Assembly (NCBI GenBank): GCA_029204225.1
Contig: CM055102.1
Coordinates: 3,466,827 to 3,530,826, forward strand
Length of the DNA stretch: 64,000 nucleotides
Source: Diphasiastrum complanatum
Lineage: Eukaryota > Streptophyta > Lycopodiopsida > Lycopodiales > Lycopodiaceae
Direction of reading: 5' to 3'
Both the position numbers and the translations under genes were made by a program. The notes below the pieces were generated by a model that did no database searches, was not told where the DNA came from, and saw nothing but the letters and a program-made list of their open reading frames with translations. Shown here one piece after another: positions 52,243-62,051 of this stretch (positions are counted from its first letter, which is position 1; every line of letters starts with the position of its first letter).

Positions 52243-53851
52243 GTAGAAGATCATCATGACATGTTCAGAATTGCGGTGCAAATTCATTGAACAAGAGAGG
52301 AGCAATACCCAATGTAGATGTATTGCTTGTATTATACAAAGTGTCAACTCTTCATCATCAGATCTTGTATCAGATTCTATGGTAGTATTGTCATGAAGAA
52401 ATTCTCTGCTAGCGTATGCATCTAATAGATGTGCATTATCCTTATTTCCACTAAGCTCAATATAAGCGGAATACAATGAATAATGGGAGCTCCTTAAAGG
52501 AACATTCCCATCAGTAAAGCCTAAAATGTTCAAAACATAAGATCTTTTGACAAAAATGATCTCATTTGTCTTAACAAATTTATGTCCTCCTAGATAAAAT
52601 GATAAAGCTTTAACTGCCATTATAAGACTCTCCCCGACTGGGCTCAGCTTGGAATGAGCAATACAGATCTCACTCTTCAAAAAATGCCGAAGATAGTGGC
52701 CCAGTCCACTTTCCCTCTGGAACGAGGATGCGTGTTGTCTGAAACCACCTCGTCTCGCAACAAAATCATCTATTATGAGAGCATCCTGCAATAGGAAATA
52801 TATTAGCAAAAACACATTCAGTGATTGAAAACATTCAAATGCAAGGAAGATTAAACACTTACACATTCTTCATCATCAGCAGCAACCAGATCAGGATGAT
52901 CAATATAATGACCACGTACTGAAGTGGAATCATCAGTGAAATGCATTAATGATGGACGAGGGAAGCCCATCTGGGATTGAAATGCCGTGAATTCTTCATC
53001 GGATGGTCTGCCTCGCCCATCCTCAGCTATATTTGATAAAGTCTTATTCATGCATTCTTCACCGGTCATAAGACTCTCTTCATCATCAAAATCAATACCA
53101 GCAACAAGGTCATCTGTCTCAAAATCTACAAAGTCGGAGAATTCAAAAATTGTGCCGGATAATAAACATAGAACCTCGTCCTCATGATAGTCAAAAAATT
53201 TACATAAATCAGCAGTTATAAAATATACATCGTCATTAATATAATATATAGAAAAATTGAAAAGACATTTTGAATCCTCCATAGATTTGGATTTATCATC
53301 AGATGTATTTTGGCCAATGAAAGAATCTCGTAGAACATCAGTATTTAAATCAATGAAGTCACTTTCTTTATCAGGAGTGTCGATAAGAAAGTGACTGATA
53401 TCCTTAATGACTGACTGAACAGAGGAGGGTCAGCAACAGGAACTTCATCATCATCTAGGATCTGAACTAAAAGAAAAAGTACGAAACCACTCTGATATTC
53501 AACCAATCGACATTTCTTGTTGCAATACGGACACATAGAACTACTTTTGAAAAGATCAAACAATTTGGTGAACATTCTATCCAGCCTATGTCTAAAAGCT
53601 GGGAAGAAATGAACAAGATCAGTATAATGCATGTATTGGAGTTGACCTATGAAGAAAATTGGCTTGTTAAGTATATCTCTGAATCTGACATAATGTTCAT
53701 AAAATACGTCAGAATTTGGTTGTGCAGTCCTGAAAACATGTAGATATGGCCTGGATAGACTGTGGAAGTAGTCTAGGTTTTCAGTAATCCCAAATTCACT
53801 CAGAAATGAACTCAGGCCTGATTCTCGTGAGGATGATGAGGAAGAGGCCAT
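52228..53851 (-). CDS. Gene B: unrecognised two-exon protein, one frameshift
   Basis: It starts at ATG 53,851 (MASSSSSSRESGLSSFL) in a good GCCATGGCC context, just downstream of the minus-facing TATA at 54,077-54,083. Exon 1 runs to 52,863 (donor GTAAGTG) and exon 2 from 52,785 to 52,228, joining in phase 0 (DDEEC to DALIIDDF). A frame change near 53,410 (repeated AGTC) must be a frameshift or a tiny intron. Visible features: SSMCPYCNKKCRLVEY, a possible zinc-binding motif; long acidic tracts (FVDFETDDLVAGIDFDDEES); and a folded-looking C-terminal region (LGHYLRHFLKSEICIAHSKL, ALSFYLGGHKFV). No family was recognised. It is transcribed divergently from gene C. Confidence 0.5.
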
Positions 53852-53862
53852 GGCAGTAGCAT

Positions 53863-54531
53863 GACTATCGCACTTGTGCGCGTAGGAGAACTGAACCAAA
53901 ACTAACTATCAAAATGGCACAGAAGATGGATATGTACGACAGACAGATACTGAATATTGCACTTGTGTGCGAGTAGGTATACTTGCAAGCAAACGGATAG
54001 CAATGAGCGCGCACAAAAGCGATATGTTGTGAATTTCGAGAACACAAAAGTTAAAAAATTATTCGGTTTCTGTGTCATTTATACTAAATTTTTGCACGTG
54101 TGATCAACAGACTTATGACACGTGTCTACTTTCAATTCGACAACAGGCGTAGGCACGTGTGAGATGACACCTGCACACGTGTGAAATGACACCTAAACAC
54201 ATGTCGCGTGTTCATTCGATTGCTCATAAACACGTGTCACTCTCGCATTCGATCATACAAATCCCACACGTGTAATGTGATAGGGTGACATGTGTCGCTC
54301 GCTCATTTGTCCGTACAACTCCCACACGTGTGACAGGACGTTATTTCGCACGTGCGGACCCCGATATAAAATCACAAATTTCGATGAATTTTTTTCACTT
54401 TTTGTTTCGCTCCGCATATCGCATTTGTGCGCGCCCTTCACAATCGAAATTCCTCCTACTGCCTTCCATGCGCATAGGTCCGATACGTCTGCCTATGTGT
54501 CATCCCATATCGCACTTGTGCGTCTTTCCTC
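53863..54531. promoter_or_regulatory. Bidirectional promoter of genes B and C
   Basis: Eight CACGTG palindromes start at 54095, 54119, 54154, 54176, 54231, 54267, 54325 and 54349. They are flanked by a minus-facing TATA (TATAAAT, 54083-54077) and a plus-facing TATA (TATAAAA, 54365-54371). Outside the TATA boxes, in the two leaders, a second palindrome CGCACTTGTGCG or a close variant recurs (53869, 53959, 54420, 54511), and GCATAGGTCCGATA occurs twice on the gene C side. CACGTG is the G-box core bound by plant bZIP and bHLH factors. Confidence 0.75.
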
Positions 54532-55237
54532 AAATCTAATTGTTCTCTCTGATATTCGACTCGCATAGGTCCGATATACCGTACATTCTGTCCGTACATA
54601 GCGGTCCTTTGCGAGTTCTTTATCATCCCTTCCTTCTCATCCTAACCTTCATGCACAAGTCCGCTATCACATAGTTCACGCCCATGGATAGGAGAAAGCA
54701 GACAAGAAGAGACTTCTTCTCTCCTGGCTCATCTTCATCTCCTGCGGTTGCCATCACACCACCTGCTAGACCTAGAATGCGCAACCGCAACAGGTGACTC
54801 TCTGAGATACGCAAGTATCAGAGGTCAACAGCTCTGTTGATCCCAAGAGTTCCATTCTACCGTGCTGTCCGGAACATAACAAGAAATGATCTTGGACAAC
54901 ATGTTAGATTCACACCGAGTGCTCTTTAGTGCCTTCAGGAGGCTGCTGAAGATTATATTAGCCTTTTTTTTTAGGGATTTTTTTTGCTTGCCATCCATAC
55001 CAAGAGGGTTACCATAATGCCCAAGGATTTTCAGCTTCTGATGAGAATGAGGGATAGGTACCGTAGGTTACATGTATCTCAACTTGCTGCTCCTAGACCA
55101 ACTCCTGTAGATAGGACTCATCTTCCTATGAAGCGTCCTAGGAAGCAGACAGCCCCCAAGCGTGTTCCTAAGAAAGTGAAGCCTATCCCAGAATCCAGTG
55201 TAGATAATGTTGCAGTCGATAATGCTGTAAATATAGC

Positions 55238-55919
55238 TGTAAAAATTACAGCAAATAAGGATCCTAAAACACTTGAAATGATGAGAAAAACAATAGATTA
55301 TGATTTCATAAGATTAGCACAAGTTGAACCATCAAAATCCATCAAAAACCTATGCTTGAACCTCACTAAATGGCCCAAATCCTTGAAGAAGGCTTCACAC
55401 GTGTGAAAGTACGGCCTCCCACAGTCTGAGTACTGTACACCAGACCTACATTCAATCCTATAATCATTAGTAATCACAAGTACTCAAACAATTATGAACA
55501 TAGAGAGCAATTGCACCATTATGAGAGAAAAAACATGAAATTGCTTGATTGATTTTGGTGAGATATCATCACCTATATATACATGATCCATCACGGTTTT
55601 GGGCAGGTATGAGTAGCCCTAAACCTATCCCTAATGCTAATTTTGGTGGATCTTTCATCCCTACCAAGTTAGGGTTGGAATCTTGGAGATCCCTCAACAA
55701 TGCAAAAATCACCAAAAATAGCTCCTATTTTTTCTCCCTTGTATCTAAGCATAATTTGGACTCATTCCAAAGGTTCTAACACTTAGGTCTACTTGAGAAC
55801 ATCCTTATGAATGGAATCCTATGCTATTTGGCACGTGTGACAAGCCACATCATGACCATCTAACTATTTACAAGTCATATGACCAAAACTAGTCAAGCTA
55901 GAATTGTGAATTTTTAACA
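55238..55919 (-). repeat. 3' LTR of the copia element
   Basis: 682 bp, TG...CA ends. It contains the palindrome CACACGTGTG near 55,390 and GGCACGTGTGAC near 55,833. On the plus strand it follows the target duplication. Confidence 0.95.
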
Positions 55920-55933
55920 CTCCTCCTCACTAT

Positions 55934-57877
55934 CTAGCTTGGTTCAATCATGGCTTTACTAATCACTCCAAGTGATGATATGAACTTCATAAAAGGTGTC
56001 TTTTTAAGTGGTTTAGTAAGTAGATCAGCTACACATTCATTGCTTGGAACATGCTCCAAAGCAATCTCCTTGGCTTGCACCATTTCTCTCACAAAGTGAT
56101 GGCATATCTCAATGTGCTTAGATCTTGCATGGAAGATTGGGTTAGATGCAAGGTGTTGGGCTGATATATTGTCATTGTAGATGATTGGTGCCTCCTCTGA
56201 ATCCATGATCTTTAGTTCCACCAATAATCTCTTGATCCAAAGTACCTCCTTTGTAGTGGTTGTCAAAGCTTTGTACTCGACCTCGGTTGAAGATAGAGAT
56301 ATAGTTTCTTGCTTTTTTGAAAGCCATGAAACCACACCTTCTCCTATGAAAGTTGAATAGGCACTTGTTGATTTCCTATCCCTCTTGTCCCCTGCAAAAT
56401 CTGAATCACTAAATGCATGAAGGTTAATCACATCTCCTCTATATAGAATCCCAAAATCCAATGTACCCGAGATGTATCTTAGAATCCTCTTAGCCTTTTT
56501 CCAATGGATATTCAATGGCTTTTGCATGGATTGGCTCAACCTACATACACTAAAGCTAAGATCTGGTCTAGTTATAGTGATCCACATTAAGGAACCTATA
56601 AGTTGCCTAAACAAAGTGATGTCCATGAAGGATCTTTCATCATCTTCATTTGGCACTTTTACATCTTGCTCCATTGGTGTGTCAACACTTTTGCATACTT
56701 CCATCTTAAACTTCTTCAAAAGACTTTGAGCATAGTTTACTTGACTTATAAAGATAAAATCAGACCCTCTAAGTACTTCTATGCCTAAGATGAAGTGAAG
56801 ACACCCTAGATCTACCATCTTGAACTCTAAGGATAGATCTATCTTGATTTTTTCAATACCATCAACACTATTTCCACTAATGATGATGTCATCTACATAA
56901 ATGAGTAAAAGTACAATACCAACATCATCAAACTTAATGTAAAGAGTGGGATCATATTCACTTTGAACAAAAGAAAGTGAAATAAGATAGCAATGTAGTC
57001 TTGAATTCCAAGATCTTGAGGCTTGCTTCAAGCCATAGATGCTTCTTTGGAGATGGCATACTTTATTCTCCATTCCATGCTTGATGAACCCTTGTGGCTG
57101 CTCCATATAGATATCCTCTTCCAAAAAACCATTCAAGAAAGCATTAGAGACATCCATTTGACATAGAATCCATCCAAAATGTGATGCAAGTGCAATGATT
57201 AGCCTTATTGTGACCATCTTGGCCACGGGTGCAAAAGTTTCCTCATAGTCTATCCCTCTCTCTTGAGCATAACCTTTTGCAACTAATCTTGCTTTATGTT
57301 TGTTAACACTCCCATTTGCATTAAACTTAAGCTTGAAGACCCACTTGCATCCTATTACATTCCTTTGAGGTCTCTCAACAAGCAACCAAGTTTCATTCTC
57401 AATCAAGGCATCATACTCATCCAACATAGCTTTATACCATTCTTTGGAGTTCAATGCATCTTCAACATTAGACGGTTCTTCAAAACTAGATAAAGCATAA
57501 GAAGTGGATGAGATACCCTCAACTTGCTGTCCTTTGCCTTGATATGTGAGCCTTGATGGCTCCACTTTTGCCCTTGAAGATCTCCTTGGTGTGATAGGTG
57601 GGTTTGGTGCTTGCTCCTCCATGAGCTCCTCCTCGAAACTAAGATCTTGCTCCTCGGCCATCTTCTTCTTGATTGTTGGAGCACTTGAGCCTTCTTCAAG
57701 CATATGCATATGATGTTCATCAAAGATGACATCCCTTGAAACAACAAATTTGTTCAAGGATGGAAGATAGACTTTGTAGCCCTTGCTTGAGCTTGTATAT
57801 CCAAGCATGATCCCTCTTGTGGAAGATGGATCCTCCTTGGTTCTTGTTTCTAATGGCACATCACATAACATATACAC
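55934..57877 (-). CDS. Copia RT-RNase H (second part of the polyprotein)
   Basis: 647 aa, open from 57,877 but really the continuation of the gag-integrase frame, to which it is out of phase by one base. Motifs: STRGIMLGY (integrase end); RT with CKWVFKLKFNANGSVNKHKA, ARLVAKGYAQ, CQMDVSNAFLNGFLEEDIYM, SIYGLKQASRSWN and the YVDDIIISG active site; and RNase H with SDSDFAGDKRDRKST, SLSSTEVEYKAL, IYNDNISAQHLA, ARSKHIEI and VADLLTKPL. It is complete apart from the single frameshift, and so probably non-autonomous now. Closely related intact copies may exist. Confidence 0.93.
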   Translation of the reverse strand: MYMLCDVPLETRTKEDPSSTRGIMLGYTSSSKGYKVYLPSLNKFVVSRDVIFDEHHMHMLEEGSSAPTIKKKMAEEQDLSFEEELMEEQAPNPPITPRRSSRAKVEPSRLTYQGKGQQVEGISSTSYALSSFEEPSNVEDALNSKEWYKAMLDEYDALIENETWLLVERPQRNVIGCKWVFKLKFNANGSVNKHKARLVAKGYAQERGIDYEETFAPVAKMVTIRLIIALASHFGWILCQMDVSNAFLNGFLEEDIYMEQPQGFIKHGMENKVCHLQRSIYGLKQASRSWNSRLHCYLISLSFVQSEYDPTLYIKFDDVGIVLLLIYVDDIIISGNSVDGIEKIKIDLSLEFKMVDLGCLHFILGIEVLRGSDFIFISQVNYAQSLLKKFKMEVCKSVDTPMEQDVKVPNEDDERSFMDITLFRQLIGSLMWITITRPDLSFSVCRLSQSMQKPLNIHWKKAKRILRYISGTLDFGILYRGDVINLHAFSDSDFAGDKRDRKSTSAYSTFIGEGVVSWLSKKQETISLSSTEVEYKALTTTTKEVLWIKRLLVELKIMDSEEAPIIYNDNISAQHLASNPIFHARSKHIEICHHFVREMVQAKEIALEHVPSNECVADLLTKPLKKTPFMKFISSLGVISKAMIEPS

Positions 57878-59901
57878 CCAAAAACTTTCAAGTGATTAAG
57901 ATTGGGTTTCTTTCCATACAACATCTCATAAGGAGTTTTGTCTTCAATTGCTTTGCAAGACACCCTATTCATCAAGTAGTTTGCACATACAAGAGACTCA
58001 CCCCAAAAGGATTTGGGCAAACAAGCATCTAATCTTAAAGCCTTAGAACATTCACATAATGTTCTATTCCTTCTTTCAGCAACTCCATTTTGTTGAGGAG
58101 TGTAAGGACAAGAAGTCTCTTTCTTGATCCCTTCCTCCTCACAAAAGGCCTTGAACTCATTGGAGATGAATTCTCCACCATTGTCACTTCTAAGAATCTT
58201 GATGCTATGATTATGATGCTTTTCCACAAACAACTTGAACTTTACAAAAGTATCAAATACTTGAGACTTGAAGGAAAGTAAGATTACCCAACAATATCTT
58301 GAGTAGTCATCAATGAAGGTTAAAAACATGGATGAACCTCCATTAGATTTGGTGCTAGCAATGTGCACATCCGAGTGTATGAGTTCAAGAGGATGAGATG
58401 ACTTTGTGATGGAGTTAGGAAACACCTTCTTATGTGCCTTGGATAAGGCACAAGCTTCACAAACCTTGTCTTCCTTCCCAATAGACCTTGGTAGGCCTAA
58501 AGCATACTCCTCCTTGATCATAGCCTCCATGGAACCCGAGTTGACATGTCCAAGTCTTTTGTGCCATAAAGTAAAGGTAGATATCTTGCTCTTCTCGGCC
58601 AACATGACAACATTAGTATCCACAAATGCATCCAACTTATAAAGTTTGCCAAGTCTAGTGCCCTTAGCCACTATCTTACCCTTCTTCTTGATGAAACATT
58701 CATTTGAAGCAAAGTCAACATTGAAACCATTGTCTACCATTTGGCCAACACTTAGTAGATTTTTTGTTATTGTAGGAATGTACAAAACACCTTCTATGTT
58801 GATCTTTTTGGAAGATCCTAAGCAAAGGGGAATGCTACCAACTCCTTCAATCTTACAAGCTTCATCATTTGCTGTATAGATAGACTTTATAGGTCCATCA
58901 TAAGATAAGAGAGAAGAGAAAAACTCCCTTTTACTAGTCATTTGTGAACTAGCACCCGAGTCAATCCACCAAGGATCTTCTCCTTTGAAGCTTGTTGAAG
59001 AAAATATGGACATCATGAGAGAGTCCTCATGTGAACTCTCCTCCTCCTCCTCTTTGCTCATGTTGTCTTGGCTTTGATCTTGCTTCCTCTTGAAGCATTC
59101 CGAGGCATAATGCCCCATCTTGCTACAATAGTAGCACTTCACCTTTGATTTGTCCTTCTTGACTTTGGTGGTTGATGGAGATGCCTTTGGGGGTCCTTCT
59201 TGATCCTCAAGCTTTGTAGACTTCTTGAATGTTGATCCTTTGCCTTTGGACTTGCCTTTGCCTTTGGTGAAGAGAGCTTGGTCATCTCCACCTTGGATGG
59301 AAAGCCTATCCATCCTCTCTTGCATTTGGCTCCTTCTTGATTCCTCGGCCATGAGCGTGCCGTGGAGTTCTTCAAGTATGGGTAGCTTACCCATAATTGC
59401 ATATCCCTGAACCAAATTGTCAAATTCAAAGCTTAGTCCATTCAATATGAGTTGAACAAGCTCTTCATCCTTGATAGGGTCACCTATAAAGGCTAGCTCT
59501 TTGTTCAATTCCTTTACTCTTAGGACAAAAGTATGTGCACTCTCTCCTTTCTTTTGATAGCTTCTATAGATTTGATTCTTCAAAGCTAACATTCTAGTTT
59601 GGTTCTTGGATTCATAGACCTTTTGCAAAGTCTCCCAAGCATCTTGAGCTGAAGTGCAATCTCCTACCTCTCTTAAGAGTTCATTTGCAACATTCATTTT
59701 TATGCAATGTAGTGCAACATTGCACCTCTTGATGTATTTGGCTTTTTCTTGAGGATGAATAGGTTCACCCTCCTTACCATTTACAATATCCATCAGATCT
59801 TGCATGATCATGATAGATTCCATTCTAACTTTCCATATGGAATAGTTAGTTTTGTTGAGCCTTTCATTAGTATCCAAAAGATATGCATTTATAGATGCCA
59901 T
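57850..59901 (-). CDS. Copia gag-protease-integrase (first part of the polyprotein)
   Basis: 683 aa from ATG 59,901 (MASINAYLLDTNERLNKTNY). Domains in order: UBN2-type gag (about 20-200; YSIWKVRMESIM, AWETLQKVYES), Lys/Ser linker, CCHC knuckle CYYCSKMGHYASEC (about 255), aspartic protease WWIDSGASSQMT (about 313), pre-integrase LWHKRLGHVN, the zinc-binding part CEACALSKAHKK, and the integrase core with all three catalytic acids (HSDVH, RSDNGGEF, PQQNGVAERRNRTL). It stops at GCICYVMCH* through a one-base shift next to the RT frame. It supplies particle, protease and integration functions. Confidence 0.93.
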   Translation of the reverse strand: MASINAYLLDTNERLNKTNYSIWKVRMESIMIMQDLMDIVNGKEGEPIHPQEKAKYIKRCNVALHCIKMNVANELLREVGDCTSAQDAWETLQKVYESKNQTRMLALKNQIYRSYQKKGESAHTFVLRVKELNKELAFIGDPIKDEELVQLILNGLSFEFDNLVQGYAIMGKLPILEELHGTLMAEESRRSQMQERMDRLSIQGGDDQALFTKGKGKSKGKGSTFKKSTKLEDQEGPPKASPSTTKVKKDKSKVKCYYCSKMGHYASECFKRKQDQSQDNMSKEEEEESSHEDSLMMSIFSSTSFKGEDPWWIDSGASSQMTSKREFFSSLLSYDGPIKSIYTANDEACKIEGVGSIPLCLGSSKKINIEGVLYIPTITKNLLSVGQMVDNGFNVDFASNECFIKKKGKIVAKGTRLGKLYKLDAFVDTNVVMLAEKSKISTFTLWHKRLGHVNSGSMEAMIKEEYALGLPRSIGKEDKVCEACALSKAHKKVFPNSITKSSHPLELIHSDVHIASTKSNGGSSMFLTFIDDYSRYCWVILLSFKSQVFDTFVKFKLFVEKHHNHSIKILRSDNGGEFISNEFKAFCEEEGIKKETSCPYTPQQNGVAERRNRTLCECSKALRLDACLPKSFWGESLVCANYLMNRVSCKAIEDKTPYEMLYGKKPNLNHLKVFGCICYVMCH

Positions 59902-60712
59902 CTAGTCTCCTAATCAAGGACTTGACACAAATGAAGGTTACTTCTATTGATTTGATTGAAGGTCTACCTTATCCCACTTCTTAGGGACCTGAAAAGATCA
60001 GTAATAGACTTCCTATAAAGATCTAAGAATGATCTCTAACAAAATCAAATCATAGAATACTAGAAACAATGCACTTGCTTGATTGAAGTAGACAATACTA
60101 GTAGAATTGCCCCTCTTTCTATAAAGAACATTAAAGCTTCCAAATGATATGATCAAGAGTGAATTTCAGCAACCTAATATACTTCCAAAATCACTTGTAA
60201 AAGATCTAAATGGAACTTAATGAGGATGCAACACAATCTACTATCCAATCACAAGCAAAAAATGATCAAAATTGATGAAAAATTGATCTAATTTGGTGCA
60301 TAAGTCAAGCAATGGTTGGACTGAACCTAAATCACTTTAGGAGGTGCCTACTACACCTTAGAACAGCCTTGAAGAGTCCCCAAAACTCTGATCTTCCCTC
60401 TCCTTGAATGCTAGAAAGCCTTCTCTATGAAATCACCTCCAAAACTCGCTTAGAAATCAATGTTTGGAGCAAGCAAAACTTGCTATCTTGGTAATGTGAA
60501 TTGAATTCAACTTTGCCTCTGGTTTTAGACACCTAAACACCTGCAAATGAAGTCACACAACACCAATCTCCAATGTATTTGACTCACTTTGAGTTCTAGA
60601 ATCAATACTAGATGCTAAGATCCAATCTACACAAGATTTAGATAAAAAATTGTGATAAAATTGAATGCAAACCAAGGATTTAGCTCATTTCAGCCTTTAG
60701 GCTCTGATACCA

Positions 60713-61386
60713 TGTAAAAATTACAGCAAATAAGGATCCTAAAACACTTGAAATAATGAGGAAAACAATAGATTATGATTTCATAAGATTAGCACAAGTT
60801 GAACCATCAAAATCCATCAAAAACCTATGCTTGAACCTCACTAAATGGCCCAAATCCTTGAAGAAGGCTTCACACGTGTGAAAGTACGGCCTCCCACAGT
60901 CTGAGTACTGTAAACCAGACCTACATTCAATCCTATAATCATTAGTAATCACAAGTACTCAAACAATTATGAACATAGAGAGCAATTGCACCATTATGAG
61001 AGAAAAAACATGAAATTGCTTGATTGATTTTGGTGAGATATCATCACCTATATATACATGATCCATCACGGTTTTGGGCAGGTATGAGTAGCCCTAAACC
61101 TATCCCTAATGCTAATTTTGGTGGATCTTTCATCCCTACCAAGTTAGTCTTGGAGATCCCTCAACAATGCAAAAATTACCAAAAATAGCTCCTATTTTTT
61201 CTCCCTTGTATCTAAGCATAATTTGGACTCATTCCAAAGGTTCTAACACTTAGGTCTACTTGAGAACATCCTTATGAATGGAATCCTATGCTATTTGGCA
61301 CGTGTGACAAGCCACATCATGACCATCTAACTATTTACAAGTCATATGACCAAAACTAGTCAAGCTAGAATTGTGAATTTTTAACA
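60713..61386 (-). repeat. 5' LTR of the copia element
   Basis: 674 bp, nearly identical to the other LTR but lacking 8 bp (GGTTGGAA near 61,146). It is preceded, in element orientation, by the target duplication at 61,387-61,391. Confidence 0.95.
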
Positions 61387-62051
61387 ATAGCTACCTCTGT
61401 TTTGGATACTCCTATAATTCTTGTAGATACTACACATCCACCTCCTCCTCCTCCTCCCAATTTCTATACATATATAGATTTAGATGATTATCTTAAATTT
61501 GAGAAAGACATATCGGATGCTATAGATACAATTGGTACTCCTTTTTGTTTTAGACTAGAAGAACTTGATTTTAGTATTAATTTTAGAGTTCTAGATTGTC
61601 TGGATCTCAAAGACAGACGGGCTTCTATCAGTGATCCTGTGATAGAGTCCGGGTTGATACTCTTGCAATTTGACATTGCAAGAGATTCATCAAACGAGTT
61701 GTTGGTGCTGAGTAACTTTCTGCTCCAGGCCTTCAAGGAGAATAATGACACATTGTCACAGTGTCTGACAAGTGGATTCACACCAGCAACAAAGTATCTG
61801 GTCATTCCTTATCATACCAAGTAAGATATATTAAGTGCTTCTTCCTGTTTTATGCATTAACATTGACATTTTCAATTTAAATATGTCTCAGAATTGCCGC
61901 TAAAGTACTTTCAATCTTATTTTGTAGTGACCACTGGAGTTTAAACCTGATCTCTATTAAGAAATCTGTTAATAATATTATTAAATGTTCTTGTGTCAAG
62001 ATGAATTTGGCAAAAAATACACATAAGGATGTAGATATATTCATTCCATAT

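Larger units (their letters stand above)
55238..61386 (-). mobile_element. Young Ty1/copia retrotransposon inside gene C
   Basis: Full-length element on the minus strand, 6,149 bp. LTRs (55,238-55,919 and 60,713-61,386) start TG and end CA. By eye they differ by only about three substitutions and one 8-bp deletion. An exact 5-bp target duplication ATAGC lies at 55,233-55,237 and 61,387-61,391. The PBS (60,700-60,712, minus strand TGGTATCAGAGCC) is complementary to initiator tRNA-Met and touches the 5' LTR. The PPT (55,920-55,932, minus strand GAGGAGGAG type) touches the 3' LTR. The 5' leader (59,902-60,699) is non-coding. Confidence 0.97.

Noticed and set aside
52987-53187. Ser-rich plus frame
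   Set aside because: Antisense shadow of the acidic region of gene B.
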